Source: Sphingomonas parva (ex Maeng et al. 2020)
Lineage (GTDB): Bacteria; Pseudomonadota; Alphaproteobacteria; Sphingomonadales; Sphingomonadaceae
Length of the DNA stretch: 64,000 nt
Reading direction: 5' to 3'
Assembly (NCBI RefSeq): GCF_004564275.1
Contig: NZ_SPDV01000030.1
Location: 28,953-92,952 of the forward strand
Shown: positions 48,030 through 56,252 of the stretch, one piece after another
Layout: each line of letters begins with the position of its first letter
Position numbering within the stretch: the stretch's first letter is position 1
The notes under the pieces: generated by a model
The model's database searches: none
Seen by the model: the letters and a program-made list of their open reading frames with translations, nothing else
What the model was told of the DNA's origin: nothing
Made by a program: the position numbers and the translations under genes

Positions 48030-48904
48030 AGGGCAAGCTGAAGCTCGGGTTCGAGTCGTCGAGCCTGCGGATACCGATTGACAAAATCGTGCCGCTCCGG
48101 GCTGTCGCAGACCATGTGCGCAAGTCCGTGAAGTACGCGCAAATTGCTGCCTCTATCCGCGAGGTTGGCATCATCGAGCCGCCGGTCGTCGTTCGCGATG
48201 CGGGTGAGCCGGACATCTTTCATCTGTTGGATGGCCATCTTCGCGTCGAGATCCTGAAGGAACAGGGTGTCGGCGCTGTCGTGTGCCTCATCTCTACCGA
48301 CGATGAGGCGTATACCTACAACAAACGGATCAATCGGCTGGCGATCATCCAGGAACACCGGATGATTCTTACGGCCATCGAAAAGGGTGTTTCTGAGGAG
48401 CGTCTCGCCCGTGCCCTCAATCTCAACATCGCTAGCGTTCGCAGCCGGCGCCGGCTCTTAGAAGGAATTGCGCCGGACGTCGCCGAACTATTGCGCGACA
48501 AGCACGTGCCGCTCAATGCCTTCCGTGAGCTTCGCAGGATGCTGCCCGAACGGCAGCTCGAGGCAGCCCAGTTGATGGTCGCGATGAATCGCTATACGCT
48601 CTCATATGCGAAGTCGCTCGTCGCGGCGACACCTGATCGGCTTCTTGCCCACAAACGTAAGAAGACGATTAGTGGCCTAACCGATGACCAGATTGCTTTG
48701 ATGCAGGAAGAGTCGGAAAAGCTCCAGCTCAACTTCAAAGCAATTGAGCGCGACTATGGCGCCGATCACCTCGATCTGGTCTTGGCTCTCGGTTACGTTG
48801 GGCGTCTTCTGGGCAATGCCCGGGTAGTGGGCTATCTGGCGCAGTGCCACCCAGAAATATTGTCCGAGTTCCAGAAGCTCGCTGAATCGCAGATCGCGGC
48901 GTGA
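48026..48904 (+). CDS. ParB/RepB-like protein 2
   Basis: The product is 292 aa. It shows a RepB-type arrangement: HLLDGHLRVEILKE in the ParB domain, RINRLAIIQEHRMI, then the helix-turn-helix RLARALNLNIASVRSRRRLL. The C-terminal half matches the RepB partition-protein C-terminal region in style (LRRMLPERQLEAAQLMVAM). It overlaps the first ParB-like gene by four bases. The recombinase-ParB-RepB order recurs, as I remember it, in other alphaproteobacterial islands. Confidence 0.87.
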   Translation: MKGKLKLGFESSSLRIPIDKIVPLRAVADHVRKSVKYAQIAASIREVGIIEPPVVVRDAGEPDIFHLLDGHLRVEILKEQGVGAVVCLISTDDEAYTYNKRINRLAIIQEHRMILTAIEKGVSEERLARALNLNIASVRSRRRLLEGIAPDVAELLRDKHVPLNAFRELRRMLPERQLEAAQLMVAMNRYTLSYAKSLVAATPDRLLAHKRKKTISGLTDDQIALMQEESEKLQLNFKAIERDYGADHLDLVLALGYVGRLLGNARVVGYLAQCHPEILSEFQKLAESQIAA

Positions 48905-49085
48905 TCTGCAGCGAACAAGGCAAGCCCAGCGGCGGAACGCAGCAGCCACAGGAGGCGGGCAGCCGATCGACGGCTTAATAGCGAGGAGAAGGTGCGGGAA
49001 GAGCGACTTCCCGAGAGTGATGAAATTCAAGGGAAGGATTAGGGCTCACTAGCCAGTGGGCTTTCACACCCTTGGAGTTTCACGC

Positions 49086-49601
49086 ATGTATCTCACCGAT
49101 ACCGACTACATCATCTCGAGCCGAACGCAGCGGGTGATGTCCTTCCTGTTGCAGACGGTCGGCAGGAAGGGCGGCGCTAAGGCGCTCGGCGGTCTGCCGG
49201 CTGGTGCCATCTTCCTGCACGATGCTCGGCTGATCCTCGCCAGCACCTGCTGCATGGCGCCGCTCTTCAGGCCGCAGATGTTCGATGCCGCGACGCGGAC
49301 TTCGGCCGACGTGCTCCTCATGCGCTACGACCAGGAAATGAATGCCCGTACGGCAGCCACCTTCGACGTGCTCGTCCACGTTGACGGGAACGGGATGCTG
49401 TTCGGTGACATGGTGCTCTCGTTCGATCCCGATGACGGATATTGGCTCGTGCCGAACGGCACCGGGTGCAGTGTTGCGCTGGGCTACGAGGGGCTGCGAC
49501 TGGAGTTCGACATTGCTCACACCGCTTGGCAGCAGCGGCGAGAAGGCGTCACCGCAGCCCAAGCGCAGCTTGGTCGTTCGATCCTGCCGGGGGCATTCTG
49601 A
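49086..49601 (+). CDS. Hypothetical island protein
   Basis: The product is 171 aa from the ATG at 49086, with GGAG eight bases upstream. It reads as a compact alpha/beta protein: MYLTDTDYIISSRTQRVMSF, then a beta-rich central part (VLVHVDGNGMLFGDMVLSFD, DDGYWLVPNGTGCSVAL). I do not recognise a family. The next gene begins one base after its stop, so they form a unit. Confidence 0.6.
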   Translation: MYLTDTDYIISSRTQRVMSFLLQTVGRKGGAKALGGLPAGAIFLHDARLILASTCCMAPLFRPQMFDAATRTSADVLLMRYDQEMNARTAATFDVLVHVDGNGMLFGDMVLSFDPDDGYWLVPNGTGCSVALGYEGLRLEFDIAHTAWQQRREGVTAAQAQLGRSILPGAF

Positions 49602-49602
49602 T

Positions 49603-50220
49603 ATGGCTAAATGGCAATCCGTGCCCCCGGGCCTCGACTATTTCCCGGTCCAGGGCAGCGACAGCAATGTGGTGTTCGGCGTGGTGCGCAGCGTGCTAGC
49701 TGGTGCTTCCACGACGGCGAGTGCTGCTGTGCTCCGCCGTCTCGTGCCGGTCGGCCGGCCTGATGATCCGCAAGTACCTTGGCCGCGGCCGAGCTGCTTC
49801 CGCTCAGACGTGCTGCTCCCGTCGCACGCGAGCTACGACTATCTGGATCCTGAGGCGCTCTGCCGCGCCTACACTCAACAGGCCTGGGATGGGATGAAGG
49901 ACCTGGTGGTGATCACCAGCTTTCGCTTCCCGGAGACGATCGCCGAGCCGCCGTCGCTGTCGCTGCAGGAAGCCTGGGAACTCACGCGAGGCTTTTCGTA
50001 CCAGCGCCTTGTGCTCGACCGCAATCTGGCGGTGGTGCTCGCCATGCACGTACCGGCGCGCGCTGGGAAGGAAGGGCCGCCGCACGTCCATGTGATGGCG
50101 CTTGCGAGGGAACTGGGGCCGTGCGGATTCGGCGCGTTCCTCGGCCCGCTGGCGCGCGACACCGGTCGCGAGATCATGGAATCCGAATGGAAGGCGTGGC
50201 GCGCCGACAAGGCTCGCTGA
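49603..50220 (+). CDS. Hypothetical protein with a PPHVHVMALAREL motif (MobA/MobL-like fragment?)
   Basis: The product is 205 aa. The segment RNLAVVLAMHVPARAGKEG followed by PPHVHVMALARELGP gives an H-x-H on a beta strand after a hydrophobic strand, the layout of the metal-binding motif in MobA/MobL HUH enzymes, though the usual N-terminal catalytic Tyr context is not visible. It could be a degenerate relaxase domain or unrelated. It is co-transcribed with the gene before it and is followed by a strong terminator. Confidence 0.6.
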   Translation: MAKWQSVPPGLDYFPVQGSDSNVVFGVVRSVLAGASTTASAAVLRRLVPVGRPDDPQVPWPRPSCFRSDVLLPSHASYDYLDPEALCRAYTQQAWDGMKDLVVITSFRFPETIAEPPSLSLQEAWELTRGFSYQRLVLDRNLAVVLAMHVPARAGKEGPPHVHVMALARELGPCGFGAFLGPLARDTGREIMESEWKAWRADKAR

Positions 50221-50247
50221 GCGGTATCCCGCCTCTAGCGCCAACAG

Positions 50248-50277
50248 CCCGGGCCGTGAAGAACGGCCCGGGTTTTT
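50248..50277 (+). terminator. Rho-independent terminator
   Basis: CCCGGGCCGT pairs with ACGGCCCGGG (10 bp, six-base loop, not counting an extra A) followed by TTTTTGG. It closes the gene pair ending at 50220. Confidence 0.92.
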
Positions 50278-50366
50278 GGTGCGAAGCGACGGCAGGAAAA
50301 CCGTGCCAGGACATAAGCAATTACGAGGCTCTCTGGGCATGAAGAGTTGAAAGGAGGAAATTAAAC

Positions 50367-50954
50367 ATGCTCGTTGTGACGGTGGAATTGTGGCCGTACG
50401 GTCTCGAGGAGGCAAAGGAGGTGCTCGCCAAGGCGACAATCGCTAATTGCGGGCGCGATGGGGAGGGGCATTGTTACCGTGCCGAGCTCCACGAGCGCGG
50501 TGACCCGTCGCTCAATATTGCAGAGATGAACAAGACCGTCGAAATTCCGGCGCATGATCGGCGGCAGAGTGTCTGGCGCCTGCTCGAACGTGTCCTTCGC
50601 GCTGCTCATGTCTACGGCCGGCCGGAGCCTCGTGGGGGCAGTCTAGCTGAGGAGCGCGAGAGCGATATTCAGCCTTCACCCGAGAACGCGTCTGCTGATG
50701 CCAGGAAGGATCCGCTAAGCCAGTCGGAAATCATCTATTACGCCAGGGTCATGGGCCTCGCCCGATACCCGCTCGAGAGGATCTTGGCGGACGTCGAGGC
50801 TCTCTCCGTGGAGATGCTCGATCTTTGGCATTGGCGTGAGCGGAAGGCGGGCCGCGAGGGTATTCCGGGGCTGCCGTTCTGGGGTGAAGACGGGATCCCG
50901 CGTGACAAGGATGGTAATGTGTTGCTGGGTTGGGGTGGCAAGCCGAGCCGTTGA
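50367..50954 (+). CDS. Hypothetical island protein
   Basis: The product is 195 aa. An excellent ribosome site (AAAGGAGG, nine bases before the ATG) supports translation. The N-terminal half is alpha/beta with VTVELWPYGLEEAKEVLAKA and a GEGHCYRAELHERGD hairpin; a Ser/Glu-rich linker follows; the C-terminal 80 residues are helical and end in a Gly/Trp-rich segment (GLPFWGEDGIPRDKDGN). Neither half is familiar to me. Confidence 0.65.
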   Translation: MLVVTVELWPYGLEEAKEVLAKATIANCGRDGEGHCYRAELHERGDPSLNIAEMNKTVEIPAHDRRQSVWRLLERVLRAAHVYGRPEPRGGSLAEERESDIQPSPENASADARKDPLSQSEIIYYARVMGLARYPLERILADVEALSVEMLDLWHWRERKAGREGIPGLPFWGEDGIPRDKDGNVLLGWGGKPSR

Positions 50955-51253
50955 TGTTTGCCGAGCCCGTATCGAATTATTTGACGGCGGTTCAAGCTGT
51001 CAGTTCGCGGCGCCCCGTTTGAGCCGACGAGGGCTCAATTGGCACTGCGGCAATTTACTACATCCCAAGTTGGGGAGCGGTCTACCCGACCCGCAAGGCA
51101 TGGGACTTGCGATTGCTACCGCCCATTCGGGCAGCTGGTCCAAGTAGAGGACGGCGGCGCGGCACGTTTGCGTCACCCGCCCAGCCTGCTAACTCTGCTT
51201 CGGATTAGATCGACGAGACGCTGGTGGGCCGCCAGAAAGGAAGCAGGCGAGGT
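50955..51253. other. Gap without a gene; short hairpin inside
   Basis: About 300 bases with no supported ORF. TTGAGCC/GGCTCAA at 51019-51038 forms a 7-bp stem and may end the preceding transcript. Confidence 0.4.
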
Positions 51254-52174
51254 ATGTCGACGACGATGTGTGATCTCGCGACTAGGTTGCCGCTTCTAAT
51301 CGGCCGCCTTCTTGATCGAGAAGCGAACCTCAAGAGGGGGAGGTTTCGCGAAGAGACGATGACCGATATCTTCACAGGTGCCCTCGCGGCTTTTGCGGGC
51401 CCGGAATTGGTCATCGAGTACCCGGTCGAGGCGGAAACCGGAGGAGATATCGACCTCCGGTTTTGGCACGTGGAGACCAGTCGTGAGCTCCACCTGAGAA
51501 TTCAAGCCAAGCGGCTCAATGCGATGTTCAACGGGAAGACCATGACAAAGGTCGCGCACCGCTCCTATCACGAACTTCTGCACAAGCCTCATACTTCAGT
51601 CGACTACCAGTTCAAAACCTTGGTGGACGCGCCCGATCCGTGGGTTCCTCTCTACATGTTCTACAATCATCAGTCTGTCGTTGAAGACCCCTATTTTGCG
51701 AGCGGTGGTCCAACCGTGAGCGGGGTGAACCTTGCGTTCGCCACCGATATCGCTGGGGAGATGCAGGCTAAACTTGACGCCGCAACAGCTACGCCCAAGT
51801 CGGTTAAGCATCACAAGCGCCTTAGCCATCTGCGAAAGCACCTGTTCGGTTTGGATGCCCTGCTCTGTCCGGCCGGCGACTGGGGAGGGGCGGGCGTGCC
51901 GCCTCCGGGGGCCGTTTCCGAGGCATTGCGGGCAAGCTGGGGAGCGCGAGGGCAGGGAAGTGCCCGTACCAAAGACGAGGACGTCATTTTGCGCATACTC
52001 TCCGAACCGGATACATTGTCTCCGGATCGCCGCCCAGGGCGACGTATTTCAGATGGCCCCCCTGTAAGAGTGGATCGGTCGCTAGAGCGTCCCGTCGTAA
52101 CATTCATTTCGGGCCGGACCGATGACGACCGAACACCATCCATTGCCGAGGACGTACGGGAACGGCGGCGCTAG
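51254..52174 (+). CDS. Hypothetical protein with PD-(D/E)XK-like core (DUF6615-like?)
   Basis: The product is 306 aa from the ATG at 51254. Residues 30-85 read FREETMTDIFTGALAAFAGP, then GGDIDLRFWH and ELHLRIQAKRLN. A conserved early Glu, Asp in a GGDIDLRF strand and Q-x-K in the next strand fit a degenerate restriction-endonuclease fold, and the pattern resembles what I remember of DUF6615 proteins. The C-terminal third is low complexity and basic. It precedes the restriction/modification operon by 640 bases and may be an accessory effector; this is inference. Confidence 0.6.
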   Translation: MSTTMCDLATRLPLLIGRLLDREANLKRGRFREETMTDIFTGALAAFAGPELVIEYPVEAETGGDIDLRFWHVETSRELHLRIQAKRLNAMFNGKTMTKVAHRSYHELLHKPHTSVDYQFKTLVDAPDPWVPLYMFYNHQSVVEDPYFASGGPTVSGVNLAFATDIAGEMQAKLDAATATPKSVKHHKRLSHLRKHLFGLDALLCPAGDWGGAGVPPPGAVSEALRASWGARGQGSARTKDEDVILRILSEPDTLSPDRRPGRRISDGPPVRVDRSLERPVVTFISGRTDDDRTPSIAEDVRERRR

Positions 52175-52811
52175 GCTTAACCTGAGGGATGTCACCCGAA
52201 ATCGCCGTCGGATCGAATACCTTGCAGCGGAGCGTCTTGAAGCGCCTCCTCTGCGCGAGCTGTAAGTTGCGGGCTGGGGGCTCCGCGCGAAGTTCTCGAC
52301 ACGCTCGAGCATCTGGTCATCGCCGAGCGGGTTGAGGGGGATCGCCAAGCGCATGCATCTCCAGGGGCCGCGACTCGGTGGTTGATCGGTGCAGGGCTTC
52401 AGCTCGTGCCGTCCCGTCATGCTTCCGCGCGATTCAGCATGCGGGAGGGACGTGCTCGCAGAGGGGATTGGATGGTCCTCGGGAGACTCGACCGGGCTGG
52501 CTCTATTGAAGATCGACGTGCGTAATGCCGAGCCAAGCGGGGCGCATGGGCTAAGATCGGCATCATGTTGTTCTTGATATGTTCGGCTCCTTGGCGCTAT
52601 TATAGCTTCGCGGAGTGCCTGTTCCATGACCGTGATCGAGAGACATCAAAAGGCCGGGGATCATGATAGCGATGGCGGCCGCCCGCATTCGTTGCTATGC
52701 CTCTGGCCCGACGGGGGTAGGTTGTCATCCACTGGAAACAAGAAGAACGAAGCCCGGTATCTCGCTCTGGGCTCCCTGCTAAGTCACGCCAGGATCGGAT
52801 GAATTGCTAGA
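52175..52811. other. Gene-free stretch upstream of the restriction/modification operon
   Basis: No supported gene. An 181-codon minus-strand open frame (52082-52627) overlaps the previous gene's end and has no ribosome site or family features. The segment 52570-52620 is AT-rich and holds a promoter-like pair. It probably contains the operon's promoter and control sites. Confidence 0.5.
52574..52603 (+). promoter_or_regulatory. Candidate promoter of the dcm-dptFGH-like operon
   Basis: TTGATA and TATTAT are separated by 18 bases, about 210 bases before the methyltransferase start. This is a sigma-70-like match in an AT-rich island; unverified. Confidence 0.35.
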
Positions 52812-54137
52812 ATGAAGACGCGTAGGTTTGTAGATTTGTTTTCTGGATGTGGGGGCTTGTCGCTCGGCCTGTCGATGTCCGGCATGCGTGGTCTGTTTGC
52901 CATCGAGCGCGACCCGATGGCCTTTGAGACGTTCGCTGCCAATTTCGCCTCCAACTCCTCCCTTCCACATTACGCGTTCGAATGGCCGGCCTGGCTGGAG
53001 CAGCGTGCGTGGGCTATCGACGAACTGCTTGAACGCCATACGGCGCAGCTGCGCAAGCTGCGTGGCAACGTTGACGTCCTCGCGGGTGGCCCGCCTTGCC
53101 AGGGCTTCAGCTTTGCAGGGCGCCGCATCGAGGATGACCCACGCAACCGGCTGTTCGAGAAGTATGTAGAGGCGGTCGATGCGATCAGGCCAGCCGCACT
53201 CATTCTGGAGAACGTCCCGGGAATGCGAGTCGTTCACCGACGCGCAAATGTCGTGGAGATTCCCTTTGGCCCCGCACCGAACAAGCACTCATTCTACGAC
53301 AAGCTCGCGGGGAGCCTCGATGGCATCGGGTACGAGGTCGAGGCCGTCCTCGTTGACGCGTCGCGGTTCGGCGTGCCGCAGCGACGCTCCCGGCTGATTG
53401 CGATTGGTGTTCGCAAGGAGCTTTCAGAGTGGCTGGATGGCGGTATCGCGCGGGTCTTTGCGCTTCTCGAGGAGCATCGCGAGGCCCAGTTGCTCGAATT
53501 AGGGCTTGGGGAGACAGTCTCGGCGTCTGCCGCCATATCCGACCTTGAGACCGCGAACTCCGTGTTGCGGCCGTGCGAGGATCCAGAGTCGGCTCGCGGA
53601 TTCATGGAAGCCACCCGTGGGGAAGCTCGCTCTCGCTTCCAGGAGCTGATGCGGGTTGGAAGTGACGCGCCCCCCGACAGCATGCGTCTGGCAAGGCACC
53701 GCGACGACGTTAAGGAGCGCTTCGGTCGCATCCTTGCAGAGTGCCGGCGCGGCGTTCGAATGGACGACGAGTCCCGCCGCAGCTACGGGCTCAAGAAGCA
53801 TCGGATCTACCCGATGTCCGGAGAGAGCCCGGCGCCGACGATTACGACCTTGCCGGATGATGTCCTGCACTATTCTGAGCCACGCATCCTCACAGTACGC
53901 GAAAGCGCGCGGCTTCAGTCCTTTCCCGATTGGTTCAAGTTCAAGGGAAAGTACACGACCGGGGGCGATCGCCGGACGCGGGAATGCCCGAGATACACTC
54001 AAGTCGGGAATGCCGTCCCACCGTACTTGGCTCGGGCCATTGGCAAAGCACTTGGAATGGCGCTCTCCGAGATCGAGGTCACCCGGGTCGTCTTCGGCCA
54101 AGATAGCCAGCAGCCAGCCAAGGTCGCGACGAGGTAA
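52812..54137 (+). CDS. dcm: DNA (cytosine-5-)-methyltransferase
   Basis: The enzyme transfers a methyl group from SAM to C5 of cytosine in a specific DNA site. The product is 441 aa with the motifs in canonical order: I (DLFSGCGGLSLG, 8-19), IV (GGPPCQGFSFAGRR, catalytic Cys96), VI (ENVPG, 133), VIII (QRRSRLIAIG), a target-recognition region about 210-340, IX (RESARLQSFP) and X (QVGNAVPP). All catalytic residues are present. The target site cannot be read from sequence. The next gene starts three bases after the stop, making this the modification gene of the operon that follows. Confidence 0.95.
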   Translation: MKTRRFVDLFSGCGGLSLGLSMSGMRGLFAIERDPMAFETFAANFASNSSLPHYAFEWPAWLEQRAWAIDELLERHTAQLRKLRGNVDVLAGGPPCQGFSFAGRRIEDDPRNRLFEKYVEAVDAIRPAALILENVPGMRVVHRRANVVEIPFGPAPNKHSFYDKLAGSLDGIGYEVEAVLVDASRFGVPQRRSRLIAIGVRKELSEWLDGGIARVFALLEEHREAQLLELGLGETVSASAAISDLETANSVLRPCEDPESARGFMEATRGEARSRFQELMRVGSDAPPDSMRLARHRDDVKERFGRILAECRRGVRMDDESRRSYGLKKHRIYPMSGESPAPTITTLPDDVLHYSEPRILTVRESARLQSFPDWFKFKGKYTTGGDRRTRECPRYTQVGNAVPPYLARAIGKALGMALSEIEVTRVVFGQDSQQPAKVATR

Positions 54138-54140
54138 GGC

Positions 54141-56252
54141 ATGGCGACTCAGCGGGACGGAGCGCAATTCCCGGCGCAACTGCTCGACTGGGCCGGCAAT
54201 CGGTCAGGAGGGGTGCGTCGCCCGTTCGACGAAGCAAGCGGCCGTCCTGGCGGACAAGAGGTGTTCAAGACTCACCTGCTTGCTAAGCTCGAGCGCTGGT
54301 GCAGCGACGTCGGTGCCGGCGTCCCGGGTACGCCTCGCGTGGTTCTCCTCGTGGGTGGCCCGGGGAATGGAAAGACCGAGGCGATCGAACGCACGATGGG
54401 TTGGCTTGATGCCGCGTTGAACGCCGACGGAGCTCTCACCCAGGAGCTTTCGGATGCATTCCGACCTGCCGATGGGAAAGTAGTCAGGCTGGTCAGGGTA
54501 GACGCCGGCAAGCTCTTGAGCCCGCGGCGCGAGGCATGGTCGTTGTCGATCGTGCAGGATGCTTCCTTTGTTTCCGACGGAGCTGGGAAGTCGGCGGCGG
54601 AACTGCTCCTCGACGACCTTGAATCCGCTTGCGCAGATAATCAGGCTGGGCTCTATCTCTGTTGCGTGAACCGCGGGGTGCTCGACGACGCACTCATTGC
54701 TGCCACCGAGAGTGGCCGGGCGGAACCTCGTGCCCTCGTCGAGCGCGTCACCCACTCCGTCAGTCTCTTACCCAACGCGCCCTCGTGCTGGCCTCTCGAG
54801 GGCTATCCCCAAGTTGTCGCCTGGCCAATGGACATGGAGTCCTTGTTCGTGGCGATCGAGGAGGGGAAGCTCTCGCCGGCCGGGCAAGTGCTCCGCCATG
54901 CCATCGATCCAAATTTGTGGCCCGCACAGCACGCCTGCGAGGCTGGCGTGCGCTGCCCGTTCTGCACTAGCCGAGAGCTGCTGTCGCACCCAAGGGAGGA
55001 AGCTGCTATCCTCTCGATGCTGAGGTGGTACGAGCTTGGCAGCGGCAAGCGCTGGAGCTTTCGCGACCTCTTCTCGTTGGTCTCGTACCTGCTTGCCGGT
55101 CACCGCCACGAGACGCGCGCCACGGACCTTATGCCCTGCGCCTGGGCCGCGCGGCTGGCTGCAGCAGACGACGAGGCGGTGCGCAACGCGAAGCCTTCGC
55201 CAAGGACGTCGGCCGCCATCTTCGAGCTGGTGGCCGCCCAGTACCACCAAGCCCTGTTCCACTTGTGGGACCGCGAGGCGGGTCCTTCCCTTCTTCGGGA
55301 CATCAAGGAGCTCCAGCTCCAAGACAACAACACTGCAATGGGGTTGCAGTGGTTTCTAACAACGCGGCGGTCGCCATACCTACCCGGGATGATCGACGGG
55401 CTGCTAGATAATTTTGCCGGCTTGCTCGATCCCGCCCTCGCGAGACCTGACACCGTAGTCGAGGTGAGCCGTAGCACCAGCTATCGTCTACGGGACATCG
55501 ACACGCGCTTCAGTCGCTCCGTCGGCGAGGGGCTCGAGTATGTGCGCAAGTCGCGGATCATCACCGCGATGGAAGTTGAGTTGCTGCGTCGCCTAGCCGA
55601 GCTCGACACGTTCCTCTCGCGCCAGGACGTCCGGAAGAAGCGACCGGCAACAGCCACCAGGATCCAGCGGCTCGTGCGAGACTTCGCGTGCCGGCTCGTG
55701 CGAAGGTCGATCGGCGTCAGGACGATGACGGTGCTCGACGCGCCTGTGCTCCAGGAGTTTCAGGACGTCGTCCAGGACAGGCTCGATGACGGCGTGTTCG
55801 AAGTAGCCCGGGAGATCGAACTCCTCCTGAACCAGAATCAAGACTTCGAGGTGTCGCTGACGACCACCTTTGGCCAGCCCCTGCCGCCCTCGACCGTTCA
55901 AGCCCTACTTGTCGTCCCGAGGCGGCATGTGCAACCGGCTAGCCCGGCACGCGAAGGCAGGCCTGACGCGCCCCTCAAGTTCCTGGAGGTTGGCGAGGGT
56001 AGCTCTGCACAAGACGTCGCCCTGACGTACGACTTGTTCAAGGCGGTCAAGGACATAAAGCGAGGAATGTCCAACGCCTCGCTCCCGCGGTCCGTCCTTG
56101 CGCTCCTCGATACGACAAGCGCTCGGCTCGCGGGACCCATCGTGCGCGATTCCTCTGTCTTGCGGCGTGCCGAGATACGCCTGGGGAATGGGGTCACGAT
56201 CGAGCAACGGCGTTCCGGCTTCGGGGTTGTAGGTGGGAGCGCACGACGGTGA
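54141..56252 (+). CDS. P-loop ATPase, DptF-like restriction component (putative)
   Basis: The product is 703 aa. The N-terminal domain has a clear Walker A, LLVGGPGNGKTEAIER (residues 72-79 GGPGNGKT); a candidate Walker B is in GLYLCCVNRG. A Cys cluster ACEAGVRCPFC lies near residue 270. The rest is helical (SFRDLFSLVSYLLAGH, YLPGMIDGLLDNF). Position, P-loop, the CPxC patch and the DptG- and DptH-like genes that follow point to DptF of the Dnd-linked restriction complex, but sequence likeness is remote and unverified. It overlaps the next gene as GTGA. Confidence 0.7.
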   Translation: MATQRDGAQFPAQLLDWAGNRSGGVRRPFDEASGRPGGQEVFKTHLLAKLERWCSDVGAGVPGTPRVVLLVGGPGNGKTEAIERTMGWLDAALNADGALTQELSDAFRPADGKVVRLVRVDAGKLLSPRREAWSLSIVQDASFVSDGAGKSAAELLLDDLESACADNQAGLYLCCVNRGVLDDALIAATESGRAEPRALVERVTHSVSLLPNAPSCWPLEGYPQVVAWPMDMESLFVAIEEGKLSPAGQVLRHAIDPNLWPAQHACEAGVRCPFCTSRELLSHPREEAAILSMLRWYELGSGKRWSFRDLFSLVSYLLAGHRHETRATDLMPCAWAARLAAADDEAVRNAKPSPRTSAAIFELVAAQYHQALFHLWDREAGPSLLRDIKELQLQDNNTAMGLQWFLTTRRSPYLPGMIDGLLDNFAGLLDPALARPDTVVEVSRSTSYRLRDIDTRFSRSVGEGLEYVRKSRIITAMEVELLRRLAELDTFLSRQDVRKKRPATATRIQRLVRDFACRLVRRSIGVRTMTVLDAPVLQEFQDVVQDRLDDGVFEVAREIELLLNQNQDFEVSLTTTFGQPLPPSTVQALLVVPRRHVQPASPAREGRPDAPLKFLEVGEGSSAQDVALTYDLFKAVKDIKRGMSNASLPRSVLALLDTTSARLAGPIVRDSSVLRRAEIRLGNGVTIEQRRSGFGVVGGSARR

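Noticed and set aside
52082..52627. 181-codon minus-strand frame before the methylase
   Set aside because: Overlaps the end of a better-supported gene, has no ribosome site, and would run through the likely promoter.
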